DNA from: G963666705 sp963666705
GTDB lineage: Bacteria; Pseudomonadota; Alphaproteobacteria; CADEGL01
Assembly (NCBI GenBank): GCA_963666705.2
Contig: CAXXKO010000030.1
Span: 234,497-298,496, forward strand
Length of the DNA stretch: 64,000 nucleotides
Reading direction: 5' to 3'
Below the pieces are notes generated by a model. The model ran no database searches. It was given only the letters and a program-made list of their open reading frames with translations, and was not told the origin of the DNA. Made by a program: the position numbers and the translations under genes. Shown here one piece after another: positions 26,877 through 35,576 of the stretch. Position 1 is the stretch's first letter, and every line of letters starts with the position of its first letter.

Positions 26877-27784
26877 GGCGGGCCTTGGAGATTTGTTGAG
26901 ATCGCGGCGTGCCACGCCTGACGAGCTTGAGCGGGGCTCAGGTAGCCGTTCTTCTCCACGATCCACTGGGCATTGTAGAGTTCGACGAAGTCGCGGACGG
27001 CGTCCCGCAGCTCCGCGATGTTGCGGTAGATGCGACCATGGATGATCTGTTCCTTCAGCGTGCGATTGAACCGCTCGGCGACGCCGTTGGTCTGGGGCTC
27101 GGCGACGAAGGCGTAGGACGGCTGGATGCCCCAGAACTTGATCTGGTTGGTGAAGTGGTCCGACAGATACTGGGAGCCGTGATCCATCCGCAAGGCCAGC
27201 CCCCGAGCCGCGCCGGCCGCGGTCGAGCCATACAGCCCGGCAAGCCCCATGGAGATCGGCTGCAGGGCGGCGAAGCGGTCGCCGCGCTTGCAGACATGCC
27301 AGCCGACACACTCGGCGTTCCAATGCTCGACGGCGGTGAAGATCCAGCCCCAGCCGTCGTCCACCGTGAACACCCGAACGCCATCGGTGCCCCACATGAG
27401 GTTCGGGGCATGAGTGATGATCTCACCGTCATGGGGATTGCCGCCACGGCGGCGGCAGCGATGGGGCGAGAGCAGATTGTTCTCGCGCATCAGGCGGAGC
27501 ACCCGCTTGCGGGCAACCCGGATGTCGCGACAGACCCGAAGCCGAGCCCAGACCTTGCGGTAGCCCTCGCCCTCCCAGGGCGATGCCTCCAGGTCGGCTT
27601 CGATCGCCACCAGCAGCGCCTGGTCCGAGATCGCGGGCTTCGGTCCCCGACGCTTTGCCGGCGGCTGCTCGGCGTGCTGGCCGGAGGTCATGGCGTAGAA
27701 CGAGGAGCGGGCCATGCCCCAGGCGGCGCAGACCCGCCGCAGGCCGTAGGCCAGACCCGTGCCGGGCGAGGTGGCGGCACTCAT
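26877..27784 (-). CDS. IS3-family transposase OrfB (type A copy 3)
   Basis: The DDE domain is complete (WGTDGVRVFTVDDGW, MDHGSQYLSDHF, TNGVAERFNRTLKEQ) and N-terminally identical to copy 1. A small insertion near the 3' end replaces the normal LRPAA terminus, and the frame runs on through the terminal repeat to about 26774. Activity may be retained because the change lies beyond the catalytic core. Confidence 0.82.
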
Positions 27785-28191
27785 CGCCGCGACCTCCGCC
27801 GCCCCAAAGGGCCGAAGGTCTCCGTCTTGGCCTCCAGCAGTTCCACCTGCATGGTCAACTCTCCGATCCGCTTCATGGCGCTATCCAGTTCCGCCTGCAC
27901 CGGATCGCCCTTGCGTTGCTTGAGCGAGGCGTCGATCCCGCCGATCGCTTTCTCACGCCACTGCTCGAGCCGGAAGATCTCTACGCCCAACTGGCGCGAC
28001 AGAAGTTGCACCGGCTCGTCACGCAAAAGCCGCAGAACGACCTCACGCTTGCGCGCCACCGTCCATCGCTGGCCAAGTCCCAGCGGGCCTGCCGGCAAAG
28101 CCTGGCCTGGGGAAAACGTGGACGAGCCAAGCTCGCCCGCATTTACCACAGGCCCATCAACAGCAACTTTCTTCTCAAAATTATCGGTCAT
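27781..28191 (-). CDS. IS3-family transposase OrfA (type A copy 3)
   Basis: Same protein as the copy 1 OrfA. ATG 28191 with the AAGGAGG ribosome-binding site upstream; overlaps orfB. Confidence 0.87.
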   Translation of the reverse strand: MTDNFEKKVAVDGPVVNAGELGSSTFSPGQALPAGPLGLGQRWTVARKREVVLRLLRDEPVQLLSRQLGVEIFRLEQWREKAIGGIDASLKQRKGDPVQAELDSAMKRIGELTMQVELLEAKTETFGPLGRRRSRR

Positions 28192-29370
28192 GTTCCGGTC
28201 CTCCTTGGACACTTCGATTAAGCCAATTCTGTGTCCAAGGAAATCGGGTCCGACTCACCTTGAAGCGGTTGTGCCCGTTCCGCCATTGCCGCCAAAGATA
28301 CGCGCGTAGTCTTCGGCGAATCCACGCTTCCAGGTTCGTGAGCACACGCGGGGTCTGGCAGAAGCCGAAGTAGCCGCGCCATCCGATGAGGTATGGCGTC
28401 AGCTCTTCGATCAGCTGCGCCAGACTGACCCCCCGTGTCCGACGTGTCATGTCCCGGATTCGCGTCTTGAACTTGTCGAGCGCCTTTGGCGCGATGCGCC
28501 GCTCGCACCCGTCGTTCGAGATGCTGAACCCCAGGAACTTGCGCTCCTCCGGGCGCGCCACCGCGCTTTTCGCCTCGTTGACCTTGAGCCGCAGCTTTCC
28601 GGTCAGGAACCGGCCCACGGAAGCCATGACCCGTTCGCCGGCGCGGCGGCTGCGAAGGTAGATGTTGCAGTCGTCCGCGTAACGGCAAAACCGGTGGCCA
28701 CGCCGGCTCAGCTCCTTGTCGAGGTCGTCGAGCACGAGGTTGCTTAAGAGGGGCGAAAGCGGGCCGCCTTGCGGCGTCCCCTCACCCACCGGGCGGACCA
28801 AGCCATCTTCCATCACCCCGGCCTCGAGAAATGCCCGGATGAGCTTGAGCACGCGCTTATCGGACACCCGTGCGGCAACGCGCGCCATCAGGCGGTCGTG
28901 GTTGACTCGGTCGAAGAATTTCTCCAGATCGATGTCGACCACATAGCTGTGACCCTGGGCAACATAGCGTTGCGCCTGGGCCACTGCCTGGTGGGCGGAG
29001 CGTCCCGGTCGGAAGCCGTAACTGTGCTCGGAAAACGTCGGGTCCCAGCGCTCCTGGAGAACCTGCAGCAGGGCTTGCTGGATCAGTCTGTCGACGACGC
29101 AAGGTACGCCGAGCTTTCTGACCCCGCCGTCCGGCTTGGGGATTTCGACCCGCTTGACCGGCTGCGGCTGGTAGGTTCCCTCGAGCAATCGGGCCCGGAT
29201 GCTTGGCCAGTGCTCACGCAGGTAGCCCTTGGCGGCGTCGATGGTGATCCCATCCACGCCAGGACTGCCTTTGTTCCTTCGAACGCGTTTCCACGCTCTT
29301 TCGAGATTCTCTCGGTCGCACACCTCCTCCATGAGTTGCTCCGCCTCAGCCGGGCTTTCGGGTGCTGGTT

Positions 29371-30762
29371 GAGCTATGGCCAGAAGTTGGTGACGGCGTG
29401 AAGGGTTAAGGTGGCGTATCGTGGGGGTGATTGAGCCTCCACTTCTCCAGCAAAGGAGTGATACGCCGTGACCGACAATAACGTTTTGAAGCTTTCCCAG
29501 CCATCGACGTTTTCCGATCCGTTGACCGAGGTGCTGCGCAACGGCGCCCGTTCCCTTTTGGCCCAAGCGGTCGAGGCCGAGGTGGCCGCGTTCCTCGGGA
29601 GCCACGCCGAGGAGCGCACCGATGAAGGCCGCCAACGGCTGGTGCGCCACGGTCATCTGCCGGAACGCGAGATCATGACCGGCATCGGCCCGGTCGCGGT
29701 TCGCGGGCCACGGGTCCGCGACCGCACGGGGCTGGGCGCCGATCGCATCCGCTTCTCCTCGGCGCTGCTGCCGCCTTATGCGCGGCGCTCGAAGAGCCTC
29801 GAGGTCCTGATCCCCATCCTCTACCTCAAGGGCATCTCCACCGGCGACTTCACCGAGGCGCTGGCGGCCTTACTCGGGCCGGACGCCGGCGGCCTCTCGG
29901 CCTCGTCCATCGCGCGGCTCACCGAAGTCTGGGCGGGGGAGCACGCACACTGGCTGAAGCGGGATCTGTCGGCCCGGCGCTACGTCTACTTCTGGGCCGA
30001 CGGCATCCACGTGCAGGCCCGGCTCGAGGACGACGCGCAATGCCTGTTGGTCATCATCGGCGCGACGCCCGAGGGCAAGAAGGAACTCGTCGGCCTCATC
30101 GACGGCGTGCGCGAGAGCACCCAATCATGGCGCGAGCTGCTGCTCGACCTCAAGCGGCGCGGGCTCGCGATGGGGCCTGAACTCGCGGTCGCCGACGGCG
30201 CGCTCGGCTTCTGGAAGGCGATCGAGGAAGTGTGGTCCCGGACGCGCGGCCAGCGCTGTTGGGTGCACAAGACCGCGAACGTCTTGAACAAGCTGCCCAA
30301 GAGCCAGCAATCGAAGGCAAAGCGTGCTCTCCAGGACATCTGGATGGCCGAGACCAGGAGCGACGCAGACAACGCCTTCGACACCTTCATCGAGACCTAC
30401 GCCGTCAAATACGAAAAGGCGGCTGCATGCCTGGCCAAGGATCGCGAAACGCTGCTGGCGTTCTACGACTTTCCCGCCGAGCATTGGAAGCACCTGCGGA
30501 CAACCAACCCCATCGAAAGCACATTCGCCACCGTGCGACACCGTACCGTGCGATCCAAGGGATGCCTCTCCAACAAGACGGCGCTCGCCATGGTCTTCAA
30601 GCTCACCCAGGGGGCACAAAACAGTTGGCGCCGCCTCGACGGACACAACCAGTTGCCCAAGCTGATCGTCGGTGTAAAGTTCATCGACGGCATCGAAGCC
30701 GTCAGGCAACAACCGCAAGCCGCCGCCTGACCCATACCGTCACCAAGATTCAGCCATAGCTC
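29371..30762 (+). mobile_element. IS256-family element type A copy 2
   Basis: A 1392-bp element, inverted relative to copy 1, with GAGCTATGGC ends. The target duplication GTGCTGGTT is at 29362-29370 and 30763-30771. Confidence 0.93.
29468..30730 (+). CDS. IS256-family transposase (type A copy 2)
   Basis: Intact 420-residue transposase, one residue different from copy 1 (Arg in NGARSLLAQAVE). Because the two copies face each other 18 kb apart, recombination between them would invert the DNA between. Confidence 0.93.
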   Translation: MTDNNVLKLSQPSTFSDPLTEVLRNGARSLLAQAVEAEVAAFLGSHAEERTDEGRQRLVRHGHLPEREIMTGIGPVAVRGPRVRDRTGLGADRIRFSSALLPPYARRSKSLEVLIPILYLKGISTGDFTEALAALLGPDAGGLSASSIARLTEVWAGEHAHWLKRDLSARRYVYFWADGIHVQARLEDDAQCLLVIIGATPEGKKELVGLIDGVRESTQSWRELLLDLKRRGLAMGPELAVADGALGFWKAIEEVWSRTRGQRCWVHKTANVLNKLPKSQQSKAKRALQDIWMAETRSDADNAFDTFIETYAVKYEKAAACLAKDRETLLAFYDFPAEHWKHLRTTNPIESTFATVRHRTVRSKGCLSNKTALAMVFKLTQGAQNSWRRLDGHNQLPKLIVGVKFIDGIEAVRQQPQAAA

Positions 30763-30778
30763 GTGCTGGTTTCGCCAT

Positions 30779-31353
30779 CAATGGTTCGGCCCCTTGGTAT
30801 CCGCTGACAGGGGCTTCACCCCGGCCCATCGGTTCCAGGGCCAGTGAGCACTGGGTTGTCTGCCGCCTTCCATTCATGAGTTGCCGGTCCTACTTGCCTC
30901 TCCCAACCGTTCGGGCCTTCAGCCATCGTTCCCGGCTCGGCCTATCTGTTGCTCCGCCTTTCGGCCGTGGAGTGCCTCAATAGCCTCGCGGACAGCATGA
31001 CCTACTATGCCCTCTGCTGATTTCTGCGCCGCGGTCAGGTCGCCTTGCGGCTTCCTCAGTTCCAAATCCCGGAACACGACACAGACCTCCCCAGGTAAGT
31101 CCGATCGCTTTCCCCGCACACCTGCCGGATCTACAGTCTTGGCCTTTGATGGATATGGACTTCGCGGCTAGTCGCCCGCTCGTCCGGCCAAGGATGCCTC
31201 ATATCCGGTTTCTGTTCGTCAGGTCGCGGTTTTGCTCCACACTGCCTTCAGACGCCGCCTCGCGATGACGCCCTTGTGCTTCGCTAATCCTTCACCTCCA
31301 TCAGGTTGGATAGGGGACTTTCACCCCCGAGCTATCAAACATGCTGGGCACAC
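30779..31353 (-). ncRNA. Group II intron RNA, domains I to IV (5' part)
   Basis: About 575 nt from the GTGTGCCC start to the RT gene. Intron-like signals are GGGTGAAAGTCCCC near the 5' end and GGGGTGAAGCCCCTGTCAGC just before the ORF. Exon-binding sites cannot be assigned by eye. Confidence 0.75.
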
Positions 31354-31361
31354 GACTAATA

Positions 31362-32524
31362 CCAACGAGCATTAATCAGAACCCATGCGCCCATTTCCTC
31401 AGACCGATGGACATGATCTTCCACGGCTGGTCGATGAGCTTGTTCCAGGCTTGGCAACAGATGGCGACGATATCGTCGTATGACTTGAAGATCCGGTTGG
31501 ACAGCCAGTTGTCGCGCATGAACTGCCAAATGTTCTCCACGGGGTTCAGCTCGGGCGCCCTCGGCGGCAAGGGCAGCAGCGTGATGTTGGCTGGGACTTC
31601 GAGCTTGCCGGTGGTGTGCCATCCGGCCCGATCGAGGATGAGCACGGCGTGGGCGCCCGACGCCACCTGGGACGAGATTTCATCGAGGTGCCATTGCATG
31701 GCCTTGGTGTTGCAGCGGGGCAGGACGAGGCCCGCGCCGACGCCGCGTTGGGGACAGATGGCGCCAAAGATATAGGCCGACTTCGTACGTTGGTCCTTGG
31801 CCGCCGTGGGCCGGCTGCCGCGTCTCGCCCAGCGCCGCGTGAGCTTGGTTTTCTGGCCGACCCGGGCCTCGTCCTGCCACCAGATCTCTATGGCGGTGTC
31901 GGCTGGAAGGCCGGTGCGGATCTCTTCCAGCTCGGCCGCGAAGTTTTTTTAAAATCCTCGACCGCGAACTCGTTCTGCCCCTTGTGCCGCGGCCGCGCCG
32001 ATATCTTGCTGAACCCCAGCGCCCGCAGCTCGCGGCCTACGCTCGACTCCTCAAGCGAGATGCCAAACTCCTCGAATATCCAAAGCGCCAAGTCCTTCCG
32101 GCGCCAGCGCACAACGCCGTGGATCGCCGGGATCGGCCCGTCCTCGACGAGCCGGGCAAGAGCCTGGCGTTGCGCATCGTCGAGCTTGCGCGGCTTGCCC
32201 GTCGCCTTGCCGTCAATCAGACCATCCGGCCCTTTGGCGTTGAACCGAAGAACCCAGTCGCGGATGACTTGAAGCCCGACATCGCCGAGCCGAGCCGCGT
32301 CCGTACGCCGGCCCCCATCGTAGATCACCGCCAGCGCAAGAAGACGCCGGCTCTGGCCCGCATCCTTCGATACCTTGGCCAATCGACGCAAACGCGGACC
32401 ATCAAAATCCGCGCGTAACGAAACCGCTCTGCTCATGGCGAACCTCCAAAGCCGTTCGCCTCATTGATTCAGACTTTTGACCGATTGGGAATCCCCTAAA
32501 CGAGTCTCATTCAATGCCCGATGG
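31362..32524 (-). mobile_element. IS630-family element copy 2
   Basis: Nearly identical to copy 1, same orientation, flanked by TA (31360-31361 and 32525-32526). Confidence 0.9.
31376..32436 (-). CDS. IS630-family transposase copy 2 (presumed -1 frameshift)
   Basis: As in copy 1, a helix-turn-helix frame (32436 to about 31949) and a DDE frame (to 31376) meet at the seven-adenine run. One substitution (Val for Ala in RLAKVSKDAG) separates the copies. Confidence 0.85.
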
Positions 32525-32645
32525 TATAAACCGCTCGCGCGGTAGTTTGGTGGGGCCGGTGGCGGGGTCTTTGGGGTAACGGGCTGGGTCTGTCCCGTGT
32601 TGAAGTTTGGGGTTGCAAGACCTCACTCAACACGGGAGCAGACCC

Positions 32646-34202
32646 ATGACGGACAGAGCCATCAGCCCATTGCGCCGGCGCATGATCGAGGACATGACGG
32701 TCCGCGGCTTCACGCCGAGCACCGAGCGAGGATACCTCCGCGCGGTCGAGGATTTCACGGCCTTTCTCGGCCGCTCGCCGGATGGTGCGAACGCGGAGGA
32801 CCTGCGGCGCTATCAGCTGCACATGAGATCGGGCGGCGCCTCGGCGACCGCCATGAACGCGGCCGTCTCGGCCTTGCGCTTCTTCTTCGGCGTGACCCCG
32901 GGGCGCAACCATGCGGCGGTCGGGATGACCACCGTCCGCGAGCCGCGCAAGCTGCCGGTGATCCTGAGCCCCGAGGAGGTCACGCGCCTCTTGGACGCGG
33001 CGCCGGGCTTGAAGTACCGGGCGGCGCTCAGCGTGGCCTACGGCGCCGGCCTGCGCGCCTCCGAGGTGGTCTCGCTCGAGGTCGCCGACATCGACAGCAC
33101 CCGCATGGTCATCCGGGTCGAGCAGGGCAAGGGCCGCAAGGACCGCTACGCCATGCTCGCGCCGCCCCTGCTCGAGCTTCCGCGCGCCTGGTGGCGGGCC
33201 GGACGTGAGCGCGGCGTGATGCTGCCGGGGGGCTGGCTCTTCCCCGGTCAGAACCCGGTCAATCCTCTGACCATCCGGCAGCTCAATCGCGCCTTCCATG
33301 GCGCCAAGGCGGCGGCCGGGAGCGACAAGCGGGTCTCCCTGCACACCCCGCGGCACTGCTTCGCCACCCACCTGCTGGAGCAGAAGGTCGACATCCGCGT
33401 GATCCAGGTGCTCTTGGGTCACAAGAAGCTCGACACCACCGCACGCTATACCTGGGGCTCGGCGCTGACCCATCACCCCCACGTCCACTGCATCGTGCCC
33501 GGCGGCGGAATCTCCCTCGACGGCGCGCGCTGGGTCGCATGCCGGCCGGGCTTCTTCCCGCCCGTGCGCGTGCTCTCGCGCCTGTTCCGACGACTGGCCT
33601 TGGACAAGCTCACAGCCGCCCACCAGGCCGGGCGCCTGAACTTCTTCGGGAATCGCCCGCGGCTTGCCGATGCCCGAGCCTTCGACCGATACCTCGCACC
33701 CCTGCGCAAGATCGAATGGGTGGTCTACGCCAAGCGCCCCTTCGCCGGCCCCGAGGCGGTGCTCGCCTATCTCTCCCGCTACACCCACCGCGGCGCCATC
33801 GCCAACTGCCGTCTCATCGCCTGCGACAACAGGCGCGTCACCTTCAGGTGGAAGGACTACCGGGCAAAAGAACGCGCCCGCCACAAGCTCATGACCCTGA
33901 CCGCCGACGAGTTCATCCGACGCTTCCTCATCCACACCCTGCCCCAAGGCTTCCACCGCATCCGTCACTACGGCCTCTTCGCCAATGGAGGGCGGGCCGA
34001 GAACCTGACCCGGGCGCGCCACCTGCTCGCCGCCCAGACACCCCAAGACGCGCCCGAGCCCGGCGCCGATGACCGTGACCAGGCGGTCCAGACCTTCCCC
34101 CAGCCCTGCCCCAGATGCGGCGGGCGCATGATCGTCATCGAGACCTTCGAGCCCGCACACGCACCGCGCCCCCCGCCAGCGCGCAAGCCGGGCAGCCCAT
34201 GA
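32646..34202 (+). CDS. Chimeric tyrosine recombinase / IS91 (HUH-Y2) transposase
   Basis: A 518-residue fusion. Residues about 1-270 are a phage-integrase-type recombinase: SAM-like N-domain, then GAGLRASEV (Arg), HTPRHCFATHLL (HxxR), LLGHKKLDTT (His) and the nucleophile in TARYT. The frame then passes straight into SALTHHPHVHCIVPGGG, containing the HUH motif, and later YLSRYTHRG, the two-tyrosine motif of IS91 transposases, then FRWKDYR and FHRIRHYG. The integrase tail and the zinc-finger N-domain of the transposase are missing. In intact relatives these are two separate genes, so I infer an in-frame deletion. Confidence 0.85.
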   Translation: MTDRAISPLRRRMIEDMTVRGFTPSTERGYLRAVEDFTAFLGRSPDGANAEDLRRYQLHMRSGGASATAMNAAVSALRFFFGVTPGRNHAAVGMTTVREPRKLPVILSPEEVTRLLDAAPGLKYRAALSVAYGAGLRASEVVSLEVADIDSTRMVIRVEQGKGRKDRYAMLAPPLLELPRAWWRAGRERGVMLPGGWLFPGQNPVNPLTIRQLNRAFHGAKAAAGSDKRVSLHTPRHCFATHLLEQKVDIRVIQVLLGHKKLDTTARYTWGSALTHHPHVHCIVPGGGISLDGARWVACRPGFFPPVRVLSRLFRRLALDKLTAAHQAGRLNFFGNRPRLADARAFDRYLAPLRKIEWVVYAKRPFAGPEAVLAYLSRYTHRGAIANCRLIACDNRRVTFRWKDYRAKERARHKLMTLTADEFIRRFLIHTLPQGFHRIRHYGLFANGGRAENLTRARHLLAAQTPQDAPEPGADDRDQAVQTFPQPCPRCGGRMIVIETFEPAHAPRPPPARKPGSP

Positions 34203-34565
34203 CAATCACCCCTTCGAGACGCGCCAAGGAGCCCGGCCACCGCCGGCCACGGCGACCCTTGGCTCAAGGCCACCCCAAGCCCGCGGAGCGGACAGCAAAA
34301 CCCGTCAGCGCCACCGCAAAACCGTCGCCAACCCACCCCGCCGAGACCGTCGCCGGCCAGACCCTCGCGACCCGACAGACCCCGCGACGCCCGGCAACCA
34401 GCCAACCGTCCTCAAATCCCCATAGACTGAGCAGGCCGCAACGCCCAGCCTAAGCCCCCCCCCCCCCCCCCCCCGCGGTTTCCTCCCCTGAGGCTTGTCC
34501 GACGCCTGCCAACCGACCCCGACGCAGACGACCAGCCACGGCAGGCGTCCGACAACCCTTAACAC
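34203..34565. other. Non-coding end of the IS91 derivative
   Basis: Repetitive C- and G-rich sequence with no credible gene, ending in an uninterrupted run of 20 cytosines at 34455-34474. Confidence 0.45.
34455..34474. repeat. Homopolymer of 20 cytosines
   Basis: An exact C20 run, by far the longest mononucleotide run noticed in the window, near the right end of the IS91 derivative. Confidence 0.95.
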
Positions 34566-34926
34566 CAGCAGAAGTGAGCGGCCTGACCGCCAACGTCAAT
34601 TCGGTATCGAATTTCGTCGCGTGGTCACGAGCAAATTTTTGAAAACTGAAGGGCGCCTGGTCCGTCACGCTCTCGACCGTATTGGTGACGACGGAATCAA
34701 TGCCGGCGCGAACATCAGCGAAGAGTGCAAGCATCGTATCTATCGACGCTCGTGGCCATCCCTGAGCGGTCTTCTCTTGCTCGTAGATATCCGGCGATAT
34801 GTTCTCATAAATGTCGCACGGAAGATTTGGGCCGGATTCGCCATCGCCCCGCGTTACTGCTATTGTCGCTGGCGACCGGAAGGAGTCATCCGGGACATAT
34901 CAATTCAAACAAATATTGGAGAGGCA
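34566..34926 (-). pseudogene. NmrA/NAD(P)-binding-type protein, C-terminal fragment
   Basis: The minus frame reads SIDTMLALFADVRAGIDSVV then TNTVESVTDQAPFSFQKFAR and DHATKF, which is the characteristic C-terminal segment (ALFADVRxGIDS...FxxFARDHA) of an NmrA/SDR-like family. It has no start codon upstream (stop near 34926) and runs into the IS91 derivative downstream, so both ends are lost or displaced. Confidence 0.55.
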
Positions 34927-34932
34927 TGTCAC

Positions 34933-35280
34933 ATGACGAACACGGGTGGAGCGAGTCGATCGCAGGAACTAATTCAACAGTGGAAGCCGCGCATAATCTT
35001 CCTCGTGGTGGGGTTGATCGTGGGGCCAATTATTAGCAGCATGATAGGTTTGCAAGTCACCACCAGCACCATGGGAAGCGCGGTTCAAGACGGGGTCGTT
35101 GCATATAGAGCGGGGCTGTGCGCGGTGAGGGCTCGTTTGGATCCCGAGGCTACGCCCGATGTGCTCAAGGACTACAATGGCCGACGTGAACTTGCCGAGA
35201 AATGGGCAATATTGCCTGGTGAAGACAAAGTTGACGCTAGCGTGAAAAGAGAGTGTGTAAAAATACTTAAGGAAACATGA
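34933..35280 (+). CDS. Small single-pass membrane protein, function unknown
   Basis: A 115-residue protein. One strong hydrophobic segment (IIFLVVGLIVGPIISSMIGL) near the N-terminus is followed by a soluble domain with two cysteines (AYRAGLCAVRARLDPEATPD and a final KRECVKIL). The start ATG 34933 follows GGAGAGG; a much longer upstream frame is not convincing. I infer an inner-membrane protein with a periplasmic domain. No family recognised. Confidence 0.65.
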   Translation: MTNTGGASRSQELIQQWKPRIIFLVVGLIVGPIISSMIGLQVTTSTMGSAVQDGVVAYRAGLCAVRARLDPEATPDVLKDYNGRRELAEKWAILPGEDKVDASVKRECVKILKET

Positions 35281-35356
35281 AATCCTACATCGGATAAGTG
35301 TAAACTTAGGATGTTACCAATTTGTAATCAGGCCTATCCCGCCCTGTAAGTAGCCG

Positions 35357-35407
35357 AGGACCATCGAGTTCCTCGACGATCTACCCAAGACCGCAACCGG
35401 CAAGGTG
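35357..35407 (+). pseudogene. Acyl-CoA/AMP-dependent synthetase C-terminal remnant
   Basis: A 17-codon stretch reads RTIEFLDDLPKTATGKV, the A10 motif with its catalytic lysine at the end of acyl-CoA ligases. The following bases no longer fit (a loss or gain after GKV). Nothing upstream in 35281-35356 continues the gene. Confidence 0.55.
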
Positions 35408-35576
35408 TGCGGACAAGGTGCGCCGGGACCGGGCGAACCGAACGACTAGGACGCCTCGTGGGGCGGGGAGCCGCGGCCCCATCAGAGGGGACCGAAATCG
35501 ATCCGATCCGCCGGTGACGGCAGTCAGTGGCGGATACGGCCATAATTTGCGACGTGCAGGCGGAGATGTCATTCAA

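Larger units (their letters stand above)
26830..28257 (-). mobile_element. IS3-family element, type A copy 3
   Basis: Complete by its end repeats, inverted relative to copies 1 and 2. The flanks share no direct repeat: one side is the truncated type B transposase, the other the group II intron reverse transcriptase. This indicates recombination between copies after insertion. Confidence 0.88.
28258..30778 (-). pseudogene. ltrA: Group II intron-encoded reverse transcriptase/maturase, interrupted and truncated
   Basis: Removing IS256 and one copy of GTGCTGGTT joins MAKPAPESPAEAEQLMEEVC, giving a start at ATG 30778. RT blocks are GSPGVDGITIDAAKG, YGFRPGRSAHQAV, DLEKFFDRVNHDRLM, EGTPQGGPLSPLLSNL and the catalytic CRYADDCNIYL. 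The maturase X domain (LIGWRGYFGFCQTPRVL) follows, then the frame is cut at RNGHNRFKV by the IS3 terminal repeat. The missing tail is short, roughly 20-40 residues by family length. Confidence 0.88.
28258..31353 (-). mobile_element. Group II intron, 3'-truncated, split by IS256
   Basis: The 5' end reads GTGTGCCCAGCATG at 31353 (minus), matching the GUGYG consensus, followed by GGGTGAAAGTCCCCTA and AGGTGAAGGATTAGCG, as in bacterial group II introns. Domains I-IV precede a reverse transcriptase gene. An IS3 has removed the end of the gene and domains V-VI, so the intron cannot splice. IS256 (29371-30762) sits inside with a 9-bp duplication. IS630 copy 2 lies six bases upstream of the intron's first base. 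Confidence 0.88.
32527..34480 (+). mobile_element. IS91-family derivative with internal deletion
   Basis: Carries a tyrosine recombinase joined to the later part of an IS91 transposase. Ends are approximate: the left is set by IS630, the right by a truncated minus-strand gene starting near 34566. IS91 elements make no target duplication. Confidence 0.65.

Noticed and set aside
28769..29401. Plus-strand ORF opposite the intron reverse transcriptase
   Set aside because: Shadow of the RT, which shows all conserved blocks including YADD.
34495..35280. 261-codon plus ORF as one gene
   Set aside because: Only the last 115 codons look real and have a ribosome-binding site; the front overlaps an NmrA-like fragment on the other strand.
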